DNA of 64,000 nucleotides from Diaporthe sp. PMI_573 (GCA_021399435.1 JAJTUP010000038.1:652853-716852); one strand, 5' to 3'; counted from the stretch's first letter, positions 53,764 through 63,962 are shown. Notes: a model not told the origin generated them from the letters alone. Numbers and translations are program-made.

Positions 53764-54672
53764 TTGGTTAATAGATAGACAGTCGTGAAGACATCCACTT
53801 AGGCAGCCACCCAAATACCCAGCTGCACAGCATCTCCAGAACCGCGAGCTCCTTTAACGGCAAGTAGGTTATGCCCTGCCGTCAGAGACGGTCCTTCGAA
53901 GCGGTGCTTCCTCCGGGATGTCAAAGCAACCACAAAGTCAATTTAGCGCTGTGGCTTCGCACGTTGGACATGCTGATATTGCTTAGGGCTCTTAAGCTCT
54001 CGTATCGATGTGCCCGCAATCCCTGCAGATATCACGGGTTCATAGCGAGCGCGGACCTTCGTGATCTCGTCGATGTCCGGAATATCCCCCCTGCAGCACT
54101 CCTTTTGCTCCGCTGGAGCTAGACGCCCGGCCGTCATCCCCCAAGAAACGCTTGGTGCCTCAGGGCTAATGCTACTCGTCCGACCTCCGTCCGCCGCCAA
54201 CTGGGCATCTGCGTTAGGGGACCAAGCAGCCCTGAACACAAAAGCCCCTCTTCGAAAAGCGCGAGGAGTACCCGTCTCGAGTGGGGGCAGCGTGCAACTC
54301 CTTCGCAACGTCCGACTGTCAAGCAGGTGAAGGTACCCCAGCCCGAACCAGCAGACAGCGGAAGCCCCACGAATCCCTTTATAAGACCACGGGACCCAGG
54401 AATATAGCACAACCCAAGGGTGGAAGGCAGGGACAGCTCTTACATGCTGGATATTGGATGAGCTAGTTAGTAGTGTCGCTTATGCTCAGACATAGGGCTT
54501 GAAGTTTTCACAACATATTGGTATACCAGACCTCGGCGTCAGCCGGTGATTCATAATCCATAAGTACATGACCTATGTTGGCTTCATCCATGCCATCCAC
54601 ACTCCATCTTACTGGTCCACCAACCTGGGCCTTTCCCCTTTAATAACCACTGCTTTGCTCCATGGGCCCATC
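53764..54672. other. Spacer with a dubious minus-strand frame
   Basis: The frame 54410-53943 on the minus strand (155 codons) is open and is preceded by a TATAAAGG motif at about 54380, so it might be part of a repeat or an LTR-like unit. I cannot identify the protein or any element boundary. Confidence 0.35.
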
Positions 54673-55170
54673 TCATTGGGTGCGTGAACCCTGTGTTTCG
54701 GACCCGGGGGCAGCGGCATCGGCATCGGCATCAGTTTCAATGTCGAGAGCAGGGCCAGAATTCGGTGGTGGAGTCACGGCGGGACTCGAGGTTGCAATCC
54801 CATCGGGCCAGTAATGCAGCACTTTAGGTTCCGGTAGGTTTATGTATTGGATTTGATAACTGCCCCCAGTTCCGAGGCGGACTATAAGACAGCAGTGAGG
54901 CATTTCTATCAGGCGTACGTCCGCATATATCATAGACCAACAAGTATTGTAAGGAGGCACGAGGTGAACTGTGAGAAGAAATTCCGGAAACTCGAGAGCA
55001 TGGACAAATCGTGGCTCCGAAGAGCCGCATTGCGAAGTCCAGATGCCAGCAAAACCTTGTGAGTTGGTCGTTGCTCTCAAGGTCGGTTGATTAGGCGGAC
55101 GAATTGTGACAGTAATGCTAGCGACTGGGAGGCCTTCGCCGTTGAAAACGCAACAGATAAAGGGTGCCAT
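54673..55170 (-). CDS. Transthyretin-like small protein
   Basis: 165 residues from ATG 55170 (MAPFICCVFNGEGLPVASIT). The N-terminal 115 residues align by eye with the transthyretin-like part of the protein at 57230: MAPF-C-V-NG-G-P start, ATTNSQGFAGIW turn, then MPHCCLIVRLGTGGSYQIQ, which parallels the H-x-V-x-LL-x-x-Y ending of the transthyretin/5-hydroxyisourate hydrolase fold. The C-terminal 50 residues are acidic and low-complexity (DIETDADADAAAPGSE). The hydrolase's catalytic His and the YRGS tail are not evident, so enzymatic activity is not claimed. The start was chosen to match its paralogue. The fold assignment is inference from motif pattern. Confidence 0.55.
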   Translation of the reverse strand: MAPFICCVFNGEGLPVASITVTIRPPNQPTLRATTNSQGFAGIWTSQCGSSEPRFVHALEFPEFLLTVHLVPPYNTCWSMIYADVRLIEMPHCCLIVRLGTGGSYQIQYINLPEPKVLHYWPDGIATSSPAVTPPPNSGPALDIETDADADAAAPGSETQGSRTQ

Positions 55171-55731
55171 AGTGAATAGTTTAGATCGAGATTCTTTCGC
55201 GATGTCTAAGCTGGAACCCCTTGCCTTTTTGAACCTTGGTTGTCCCGGGTGGCATAGCGAATGGTTGGCTTGATTGTGTTGGTTCAAGCGAGGATCCGGG
55301 CCGTCCTTATTTTAGGACTCCCGGAAATAGATTGTGCACCCGGCATGCTCTTCCGGGTCCTAACCTGGGCGGAGCCGGGCGCGGGCGGCGCGGGCGGCGC
55401 GGGATGCGGCCATTTTCTGTTGGTGCCAAGCTCAGTGTCGTGTTGGTAGGTTTTCAAGCGGGGTTTTCATTCCTTCCTTATTTTCGGCCTTCCGCACACA
55501 AGACGCAGTGCTTGGCATATGCCGTTGGGGGTCCGGCTACAACGGTCTGCACGGCACACGATGCCGGGCGTGAGGACCGGCGGAGTGATTGGATCCGCCC
55601 GAGTACTCACTCATGCGTCAAGGGAGGTTCAAATTTAGCACGTATCTGATTGAGAACGACTCTGGCTACCTAGCTATGCTTCAACACAGGTCCTCGACTA
55701 AATCACTTCCGACAAATCTCCCCTCAGCAGC
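55171..55731. other. Intergenic region, GC-rich core
   Basis: The promoter region of the transthyretin-like gene lies here. A GCGGGCGGC repeat occurs at 55380-55402. No gene is recognised. Confidence 0.4.
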
Positions 55732-56056
55732 CTATTCACCGACTTGCTCAAAATCACCCATCTGGGATGCGTGATAAATCTCCGGCAATGGGTAAGTGAG
55801 TTGCTGGGATGCGTTAGACGCTGCAGCCTAAAGAAACCATTTCGATACTAACAATCTCACTCAGTGGTGGTGGCCACTTGGGGTTTTTGTCATTGGAAGA
55901 GTAAACATAAAACTTGCTGCTCTTATAGACAACGACGAATACCTCAGCGCTGCATAGTAGGTGTAATTCATGTGCTTTTTTGAGTAAGGTACGACGCCGA
56001 TTCCTGGCTGTACTTTGTTGGGATTTGACTGCTTTGAAAGCTTGGGAGTCCTTCAT
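55732..56056 (-). CDS. Minimal MADS-box protein, two exons
   Basis: Exon 56056-55853 and exon 55803-55732 join across a 49-bp intron (GTTAGT...CCCAG) to give 91 residues. Almost the whole protein is the MADS domain: TARNRRRTLLKKAHELHLLC, then SAEVFVVVYKSSKFYVYSS. It follows the R-x-G-L-x-KKA-x-EL-x-xLC-x-AEVxVVV pattern of SRF/MEF2-type DNA-binding domains. The tail is PLPEIYHASQMGDFEQVGE. It lacks the usual transactivation region, and the first MADS helix is atypical (no KRI motif), so it could be a dimerisation partner or a decoy. The second exon rests on splice-site inference. Confidence 0.65.
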
Positions 56057-56509
56057 TATCGTGAAAACGTGCTCAGGTGGCCTGCAGCATAAAAGTGGGG
56101 AGAGAAAGGGAGGGAGTGAATTAGACGATATCACACTGCCTAGCAAAATAACCGCAGCGCTAATAAAAATGTAGTATGATGGGAGTGGCTTTATAGAATT
56201 ATATACCTACAGAGCAAGACCCTCCTGATGCAGAACAATAATCCTTTCTCCTTGTTTATCGATGGGCCTGGAATCTGGTCCGGAGCAGATGTCCTGTGAT
56301 ATTTTTATAATGGTCTGGATCTGCGGCCGTGGGTCTAAGAAGGATGCAGCACCGGCTCCAGACGTGGAGGGGGTTTGCGGCACAGCCATAGCACAATGTG
56401 TTCCGGAGATGATCCTCCATGGAGGCTTGATGATAACGTAGTATATAGAGGTGAGAATTTTTGATCTTATCTTTCATTCCGGGTGCCCAGCGCTCATCCT
56501 CCTTTGAAA
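56057..56509. other. Divergent promoter region
   Basis: About 450 bp between the starts of the MADS protein (minus) and the coiled-coil protein (plus), so it may be a shared regulatory region. No coding signal. Confidence 0.5.
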
Positions 56510-56988
56510 ATGGACCAACTTTCTCTGCCCCAGGACGACCCATCAATCGCAGAATGGCTTTTGACAACCAACTTCCAAGAGCCAGATGCCTTGGATGGTT
56601 TTGACTTTACTGGCATGGAAAACGTTGACTTTCCCTGGCCACAAGAAGCTTCAAACGCCATTGCAACTGAGAACAATACTACGGTGTAAGCTACTAAACG
56701 GGTATTTCAAATGTTGACTCTAATATGTATTTCAGGTTGTTACAGAATGTTTCTGATCGATTGAATCGATTAGAAGCTGCAATTATTCGCGTGGAGCAGT
56801 CTACCCAGCAGGCAAGTGAGAATATCAGGGCAGTGTCTTCTCAGGTTTACCAAGTGCACGACCTGGTTAGTAGTGTGAGGCAGGGGTTGGCGAATTTCAC
56901 AAAAACTTTAGCTGAGCTTCTCCGTCCTGTATGGGCACACTTGATTGGGGACACAGACGGACCAGAAATAGAAGCTCTTGTAGTTTAG
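56510..56988 (+). CDS. Small coiled-coil protein, two exons
   Basis: Exon 56510-56685 and exon 56736-56988 join across a 50-bp intron (GTAAGC, branch-like CTAAAC, acceptor TTTCAG) to give 142 residues. The N-terminal 55 residues are acidic with aromatic residues (DALDGFDFTGMENVDFPWPQ), like an activation or short interaction motif. The second exon is a coiled coil with heptad spacing (LLQNVSDRLNRLEAAIIRVE, VSSQVYQVHDLVSSVRQGL). No DNA-binding domain is present. Position between MADS and SANT-domain genes suggests a co-regulator, by inference only. Confidence 0.6.
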
Positions 56989-57229
56989 ATGCGCTCTTGT
57001 ATTATCTCCTCCACAAATAGCCAAATCTGAGCCTCAGAGGTGCATGACTTGAAGCGGCTAGGGGACTTTTCCACTGTTCGCAGGGTGGTTTAAAGGATCT
57101 GAGGGACAAGATGTTGGTAATTATTTTTAGATAGCCCCACAACAGCTGAGCATGGGAACCACTATATATCTAAACTCCTTTGCCCTCTTTTACTGTCTGA
57201 ATTCTTTTCCGCCTTCAATGCGAGTGAAT

Positions 57230-57853
57230 ATGGCACCTTTTACTTGTGGTGTTATTAACGGCTCCGGCCAACCTATACCGGGCGTTCAAATTACCTTTCA
57301 TCAATTTCAACCGGATGAACCCAGTAAACGATTTCTGGCCACAACTGGTATAGATGGTTATGTAACTTCCTGGCTCAAGAAGGACGGCAAGGCAGAGCGG
57401 GGACTTACCTTTGTTGACGAAAAACCACTCCGAGGATTCTTGAGCATTTGTGTCGTTAATGCCCCTTCGCGATCACCTGGGCGCCGAATTTGCATCAACA
57501 TTGACCTACTCGGCGGAAAGCATCACTGTGTCCTTCTTCGGCTCCACAGCCAGACTGAATATACAGTCCAACAAGACTCGTTCTTGCCCTCCCGCGACCC
57601 AGATCTTCACAGATATAACCCGTTTCGTTGGTCGGAGGAGGAGGACAGGAAGCTCTTGGCTTTGAGGTCAGAGGGATTGGCGTCTAAGCAAATAAATGAA
57701 CAGGGCTTGATTCCGGGCAGGACACCACACGCATTGACATCAAGGTACAAGGTTCTTGTACGGCGTCTAAGAGGGCAACTCAGTACTTGTGCAAAGCAGC
57801 AGAGGGGGCTGTTTGGGACGCGGGAAATGCAACAGCGACGTGCTATGAGATAA
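57230..57853 (+). CDS. Transthyretin-like domain fused to a SANT/Myb domain
   Basis: 207 residues from ATG 57230. Residues 1-115 form a beta-rich domain: MAPFTCGVINGSGQPIPGVQ, then ATTGIDGYVTSW, then INIDLLGGKHHCVLLRLHSQ. They resemble the transthyretin/HIU-hydrolase fold and are paralogous to the gene at 54673. Residues about 128-178 are a SANT/Myb-like helix-turn-helix: FRWSEEEDRKLLALRSEGL, then IPGRTPHALTSRYKVLVRRL with the expected Trp and SRY positions. The upstream in-frame ATG at 57152 would add a hydrophobic leader but is not conserved with the paralogue. The gene converges with the DUF3723 gene 40 bp downstream. The domain combination is unfamiliar to me. Confidence 0.65.
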   Translation: MAPFTCGVINGSGQPIPGVQITFHQFQPDEPSKRFLATTGIDGYVTSWLKKDGKAERGLTFVDEKPLRGFLSICVVNAPSRSPGRRICINIDLLGGKHHCVLLRLHSQTEYTVQQDSFLPSRDPDLHRYNPFRWSEEEDRKLLALRSEGLASKQINEQGLIPGRTPHALTSRYKVLVRRLRGQLSTCAKQQRGLFGTREMQQRRAMR

Positions 57854-57893
57854 GGTATTATTATCAAGAATCGTCTTTTGACGTCAAAAACCT

Positions 57894-60800
57894 TCAATAA
57901 ATTTCGTCTTCTTCTTGCTCATCCTTTCTCTCCCCCTCTTCCTCCTGCTCTCGAATCTGTCCTAGAGAGGACGAGGTTTCCGTACTAAATTCTCCGCTAA
58001 ACATAGGTCTGTCGAAATTCCTTTGCGGTGCAAGGCTACGGATTACTGGGATAACACCATTTCGTTTCCGTACAACATCATCTTGTTTCCGTACTGGGAT
58101 AACATCATCTCGTTCCCATAGTGGGATATCGTCATCTGAAATAAAACCATCTAGTTTCTGTTGCTATATTTCAACGGGAAATTAGTATATACGTGCTTAT
58201 AAGAGAAAATATTATATACCTTTGGCCTCGACATTGATATTGGCAAATTGGGAGAAGTTTGAGTACCCGGTTCTTCTCGCTTCTGGGCTGGCGTAGTTCC
58301 TTTTTCGTCTGCTTTGATTCCTTTTTGTTCTGGTGTCTGGTTTGGTACAGGGAAAGCGCTTCTTCGACGTTCATAATCACCGGCCTGTATATGTTAGTTT
58401 TAATATTTATATATATATATATATACATATATGATGCATTCAAACCTTTTTGATAAGTTTATTCTGGTCTTCTTGACTTAAGGAGCTTGATATTTTTATT
58501 TTTCTCTGTGCTTGGCCTGGGGGAGGAGGGGCACTTCTTCGAGGCTCATAATCAGCGCCCTATGTTTATTAGCCTCTTATTCTGGATTAATTCAATGTGA
58601 TTCAACCTTTTGCGGAAATCCTTCTCGCCTATTACTCATTGATGGCTTGTAATCAGCGACTTCTGGTTGCTTTTGTACTTGTTTTGTATTTGTCGGAGGA
58701 ATAGGCGAAGCAATTGTTTGAGATTCCTATATATATTAGCATATAAACTCTCTCTGCAAAACTGGAACAAGTTCAAACCTTTGGTAGTTGTGGTTGTAGT
58801 TGTGGGTGTGGTTGCTTTTCATCTTGTTTTATGGAGCTAGGTTGGTGAAGATACCCATGTCGTCTTTGATCGCCACCATCCCAGGGAGGGATACTCTGTA
58901 TATCTAGTTCCTCATGATATGGTTCTGGTTTAGTGGTATCGCGTGCTATGTTTTTGTTGCCACCATCCCAGGGAGGGATAATCTCCGTATTTACTTCATC
59001 ATCACGTGGTTCTGGCTTGCTGACATCCATCGGCATTTTAACATTGTCTTCTGTTATGGTATTCTGAGCCAGGGTTGGTGTGGTATTCTGTGGCACGAAC
59101 AGACCATCAGGTTTTGCTGCAGTGTCTATGAGACTGTTGAAACCTGGCGCTTTAGACTGAGGCGGCTTCCGTGGTGGTTTCAATCGTCGCGGCGGAGGCG
59201 GAGGCGGAGGCGGCTTCGGATGCCGTGACCATGAATTCGGCGGACCACCAAAGGTGCCGAGCAGACCGGGCGGTGGCCGATATGGCTGCGATTGCAGAGG
59301 CTTTGGTGGTGAATCGTCTTGATTAACTCCCTGCATTTTGAAATAGTCCTCATTCTCTTGCTCGACTTTCATAACCTCTTCTTGGTTAACTCCCTGCATC
59401 TCGATATCAGCTTTATTCTCTTGCTTGACTTTCATAACCTCTTCTGGATCCTGCATTTCAATATCGCCTTTATTCTCTTGCTTGACTTTCATAACCTCTT
59501 CTTGATCAACTCCCTGCATTTCGAAATAGTCTTCATTCTCTTGCTTGACTCCGATTCCCATGTCCCTGAAGAAGGCGTAGAAAATATTTCGTAGGATATA
59601 GAGAGGCGTTGGTGATGAGTGACAGTCAGGTGCATGTGCTTGTTGCACGTTCTTATAGAAAGCCTCCTTCTGTAGTTGTAAATATGCGTTTGTGTATGGC
59701 TTTCCACCTCTCCAGATTGTGCCGGGGAAAGTAGTCTGGAAGCTCTCAACCGGCTTCTGCCGTTCATTAATAAGCGCCCGTTGCTGAACCTTGGGGGTCT
59801 TGAAACCAAGTCGGCATGCCTTTTCTTGGAACTGACTGACAACATATTGGTCGATGGCGCCCTGCAAACGTTCTCCCATTCCTTCCTGGAGCGGTGACTC
59901 GTTTGTAAGCCTTGCAAAATTACGCAATGCAGCCAAGAAGAGCTGCTTGTATGCTAGTATAAAGCTTTGGTATATGTCCATCTTCTCATCGACATGTTGC
60001 CAATGACTGTCAGCGATCTCTTCCTCTTTTTGCTCTCCTGAATGATGTCTATAATAAGAATCTTTAAGTACTGTGAGCAATGTTTTTTTCTGTCCAATTT
60101 ATATCCGGAGAAATCCATTGTTTGATTGGCCGAACGGCAAGGGCGAGATACCTTGCATCTTTATGCAAGGTCTCGATGCTGGGTATAAAGCCTTTAATGC
60201 TCAGCAAGTTTGACAGCATGACGTGTCTTGCCGAAACATCCGTCACCTCCGGAAATAATGTCATATCTGCGAAAATTTTGCAGATTTCAGTGCCATCCTG
60301 GCTGCTAGGTACTAGGTATTGTAAGCTTCGGACTGATTTAGGGTCCACAAGTTGAGCAAGGTTAGTGTTGTAATTCGTAATTTTACCCCATGTCTGAGAG
60401 ATATATGTCGTATAGTTGATTAAAAGCTCATTGCAGTGTAGAGCAATGTTTTTGTGAATATTTCCGAGTTTCAAACCAACCCAGAGACCTGGCCACTGCA
60501 GAAGGCTCTCGAAGGCTGCTGTGAGCTTTTCATGACGCTCAAGCCCTCGTAGGTTAATCTCTTTATATTGGCTCAGTCGCGTCGTCCAGTCTTCCTTCTC
60601 CGAGACGTCCATAATTAAGGGTCCTTTAATCTTCCGAAATATTTCGCCGTCTTTGTATGGGTCCTCGAAAGAGAATGATTCAGACACCTGCCGGAAGAGG
60701 TGGTTGAACTGCGCTGTGCTGCCGGCTAAGATAACATTAGAATATATATGTATAACACAACTGCGGAATGTTACCTATTTTATCGGCACAGTATAGCCTA

Positions 60801-61192
60801 ATTGTCCATTCGAATTTATCACCGCTAAGGCTCTCTGCAGCCTTTGCACGGTGTCGACCGTCTTTACAATCGAGCTTAACGTCCGGTGGCAGTCGCTGTA
60901 TGAGATGAGGGCTTTCGAGTTGCTCTGAGCTAACCTGTAATATGGTTAAAATCTTCTTAAGTGTTTCCTTGTTGATATCCACGCGAATATGGTTTTCAAC
61001 AATATGAGGACTGCATAAATCTTTTTTAAATAAGCGTCTTTTTCGACCAAGATTATCTTCGCTCGCAAGCCGTGGTAGGCCTATTGGTGGGAATACTAGG
61101 CAGGTAATCGGCGCCTTAACTATCCCGACTAGCCACGGTTCAATAGACATATTGAGATGTGAGGTTGAGGTTGACACAGAGGTATTAGACAT
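57894..61192 (-). CDS. DUF3723 protein, six exons, one-base insertion in an A7 run
   Basis: Exons 61192-60775, 60725-58779, 58726-58607, 58559-58446, 58384-58220 and 58157-57894. All splice phases agree except for one extra base in exon 2, in the A7 run (T7 at 60083-60089 on the plus strand). The N-terminus has RRLFKKDLCSPHIVENHI, then LIQRLPPDVKLDCKDGRHRA, then FEWTIRLYCADKI. Then come DPYKDGEIFRKIK, LLQWPGLWVGLKLGNIHKNI and FPEVTDVSARHVML, all DUF3723 landmarks. After the core lie four VKQEN-type repeats (about 59350-59565), a polyproline/Arg stretch and three short exons that start with related DYxxxRR modules. DUF3723 genes are frequent giant-transposon cargo of unknown function. The insertion may be a lesion or a sequencing error. 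Confidence 0.8.
59340..59565 (-). repeat. Coding repeats with SUMO-type VKQE motifs
   Basis: Four units of about 18-26 codons, pattern (K)VKQEN-x-D-x-EMQGVNQEEVM. Three contain VKQE, matching the psi-K-x-E sumoylation consensus, and one has VEQE. Unit lengths differ by in-frame deletion. SIKQD near the end of exon 2 is a related site. Confidence 0.8.
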
Positions 61193-61345
61193 GATAAATG
61201 ATAAATGACTTTCTTTATAATAATCTGAGTGCTTTCCACTCCCTTAATCTGCTTTAATCCTTATTTAAGATTAAAACCAAAATCCTAATTCCTTAAGATA
61301 GGTTTACACATAAATCAACCGCTTAATTACATCCTTCATCCTAAC

Positions 61346-61550
61346 GCGCCCACTAAACGCCCTTTATTATTCATCACTATATAAAACGATTTACCTTTTT
61401 GTCTTCAAAAAAAAAAAAACCGAAAGGTTAAGGCGTTGTAGCCCCCAGCTCCCCATTGTGTGCCAGATATTAAGAATTAGGCCACATTTGGGGCTAGCCA
61501 GCGCTCCGAGCGGCCCTGCGGGGCTCAGAGCGCTAGAATTTAGTGGGCGC
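61346..61550. repeat. 12-bp inverted repeat around a GC-rich island
   Basis: GCGCCCACTAAA (61346-61357) and TTTAGTGGGCGC (61539-61550) are exact complements. Between them, 61430-61540 is much more GC-rich than the AT-rich surroundings and contains a palindromic AGCGCT repeat. No target duplication was found. It lies upstream of DUF3723 and downstream of the MADS-like gene. Confidence 0.6.
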
Positions 61551-61800
61551 AGCGCTGGCGGCTCTGCGGGGGCCATCTAGATATCAGTAAGGAACCATAG
61601 TATTTTAAAGACACACAATGAATAAGCGAATTAATTTGCTTATATATCTAACATATCATGTCCTTAATTGTAATTTCTGTGCATGCACCGTCGGATTCGT
61701 CACGACCTTCGCTTTTTGGATATTTTGAAGGATAACTACAGATTGCGGGTAAACCACGCGCCAACCACTCAAATTCTCCTTCGATATACACAGGGCAGTG

Positions 61801-62349
61801 TTAGAAGAACTCAGCAGCAAGCGGATAAACTGATCTACGCTGATGCCCCACACCTCTTAACTCTGTTCTAGCTGTGCGATCCTCATTTGACTGGTAGTGG
61901 AGGGAAATATCAGGGCTAGTTGAGGTCGAGTTCACAGTTGTTGGACGGACAGTAGAGGACGACAAACTGTCAAGGGATGAGACAGTTCCCAGTGATATGG
62001 TCGGCATAGATGAGGGAATAAACAAAGAGGGAGATAAAGGCAGCGGATTAGAAGCGACCGAAGGTAGGGCTGTCTGGTTTTGTGGGTCAGGGCTACATGA
62101 CTGTGGCCCGCCCCTGTCGGTAACGGTGTCGAAGTCGTCTGGGCCGTACTGTTGTTTGGTTTTAACGTTTTTGACAGCCGCTGAAAAATGATTATCGGAT
62201 TGGTATGAGTAGACTACTCCGTTGAATTCGATAAGGATGGCAATGTGGGCCCCCGTTAGACGATGAAGTGTGTTTCCCTTCTTCATAATTCCACTCCGCC
62301 GATTACCAAAACCCTTTTCAACATCCTTAAAACCTCGCTTTTTCCCCAT
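61801..62349 (-). CDS. MADS-box-like protein with Ser-rich tail
   Basis: 182 residues from ATG 62349 (MGKKRGFKDVEKGFGNRRSG). Residues 15-55 read NRRSGIMKKGNTLHRLTG, then AHIAILIEFNGVVYSYQS. This fits the MADS pattern R-x-G-I-x-KK-x-x-x-L-x-x-L-x-x-AxIAxLI with a beta-strand continuation. The Cys usually following LxxL is Thr here, and the first helix is short. The tail is Ser/Thr/Pro-rich. It may be a diverged DNA-binding or partner protein. The frame also extends upstream of the chosen ATG (to 62436), so an earlier start is possible. Confidence 0.6.
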   Translation of the reverse strand: MGKKRGFKDVEKGFGNRRSGIMKKGNTLHRLTGAHIAILIEFNGVVYSYQSDNHFSAAVKNVKTKQQYGPDDFDTVTDRGGPQSCSPDPQNQTALPSVASNPLPLSPSLFIPSSMPTISLGTVSSLDSLSSSTVRPTTVNSTSTSPDISLHYQSNEDRTARTELRGVGHQRRSVYPLAAEFF

Positions 62350-62665
62350 GATAGAGTTGATGAGGACAGGGTTAACTTCCAAAAGAGTCACGTACCTGTG
62401 TTTAAATATTAAATAAGGAGCTGGGTTGGCCAACAAGTATGGCCTTGGCCTGATTGGTCTGGAATCAGGCCGGTTCCCGTCTCAGCATCGGCCTGACCCG
62501 GCCTCGACCTTAACCCAGGGGTGCTTGCTATAAATAAAAACACATAAATTAAAGAATAAAGAATACTAATCTAGGCGTCTTATATGAGAATAAGAAGTAT
62601 ATATGGCTGCAGATTAGTCTAATAAGCAGCTTTACTTTACCTTTACTTTCTTCATAGCCTCTATC
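62350..62665. other. Divergent promoter region of MADS-like and ferric reductase genes
   Basis: About 315 bp, with several GGCCTGA/TCAGGCC motifs at 62450-62500 and a TATAAAT sequence at about 62530. Could drive both genes. No coding signal. Confidence 0.5.
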
Positions 62666-63962
62666 ATGGAAAATCTTTATATTTACCTTATTACTATCGG
62701 AGTAGCACTTGCTCTACTACTGCTCATATACTTACTTTATGTCAATCTCCATCCTTGCAGATGTTTCTTCTTACAGCACTTAATACTACCTTTACTATTA
62801 AAAAGTAGTAAATGGGTACGAGTAACCAGACTTGAGGCTCTTATGATTTTACTCTATTTATCCTTGAATGTTGTCTTTCTTTCCCTTGGTGCCAATACTC
62901 TACAAGACCTAGCGGCTACAATGGCTCTTATAAACCTGGTCCCAGCATTCCTTGGACAGTGGACCAACCCATTAGCAGAATTCCTCGGAATATCACGAAG
63001 AAGTTACTACCTCATCCACCGTTGGACCGGGCGAATCGCTATATTTCATAGTTTCATTCATACATTCTTCATACTCAGGCAGTATCGCAACTTCACTACC
63101 GATAAATTGATCTCTGGTTGCGCTGTAAGTTACCGACCCTTTTCTTCCCATTCTATAGCTAACCTCGAAGAAGACTGCCTCGAGCTTGTTGATTATTCTC
63201 ATTATGACGTTGTATTGCTTCCGGAGCTATCTCGGTCGCATCCTTGCTGGCCTCCATCTGTGTCTTGGGCTCATATGCCTGGGCACCCTCCTCTGGCATG
63301 TAGTACCCGGCTCGAACGAGCAAGACAGGATACTTTCTATATCTGCGGCAGCAGTCTGGGGTCTCGGTGCAGCCTATCGACTTATACGGGTTGCTTTTTT
63401 CAGTTCTAGAGCAGTTGTCAAGTCGGCTCAGAGGACCGGTGATGTTGTGCAAGTCAAACTCCGAACCCTCAAACCCGTGTCAATCGCACCCGGCTCTTAC
63501 TTCCACGTCTTTCTGCCGGTCTCACGTTTTAGCAAGGACCACTTGCAGTTAACAAAGTACAATTTTCTTCAGAGCTATCCCTTGGCAGCGTACTGGGATT
63601 CCAAGGAGGATATATCAGGACGATCAGACCCAGTCTTACTGATACATACTGGCAAGCTGCCCCGTTTCGAACAGATCAAAGAGAATCAAACTTTACTTCT
63701 CGATGGACCGTATCAACAAGGTTTAGCTATTGAGAATTATGACATAGTAATTCTCACAGCAGAGGGAAGGGGGATTTTAAGGATTTTGCCGATAATGATA
63801 AACCTAATGGCACGAAGACTGTCTGATAAAAAAGGTCCAGACAAGAGTTTATTCCGAGACCGAACTCGGCGAGTAGATTTATTTTGGTGGTTAGGCGATA
63901 ATGCTGAGGATAAGTGGGTTCGGGAACAATTACGGTCTCTCAAGTCTCTAGACCCAGAGCAC
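62666..63962 (+). CDS. Ferric reductase (FRE family), 3' end beyond the window
   Basis: Exon 62666-63124 and exon 63171-63962 join across a 46-bp intron (donor GTAAGT, acceptor near CGAAG). A further donor GTAAGT follows at 63963, so the gene continues past 64000. Membrane spans begin at residue 5 (YLITIGVALALLLLIYLLYV) and continue through the ferric-reductase core with RRSYYLIHRWTGRIAIFHSF, whose histidines ligate haem. FAD-binding (PGSYFHVFLP) and NAD-binding-like (ILTAEGRGILRILP) segments follow. These enzymes reduce extracellular Fe(III) or Cu(II) at the plasma membrane. FRE genes are recurrent Starship cargo. Confidence 0.85.

Noticed and set aside
53943..54410. 155-codon minus-strand gene
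   Set aside because: Open with a TATA-like motif upstream, but no family or homologous segment is recognised and codon use is ambiguous.
60083..60090. Programmed -1 frameshifting at A AAA AAC in DUF3723
   Set aside because: The heptamer is in the right phase for -1 slippage, but reaching the downstream DUF3723 frame needs a +1 (or -2) shift, so the signal does not explain the break.
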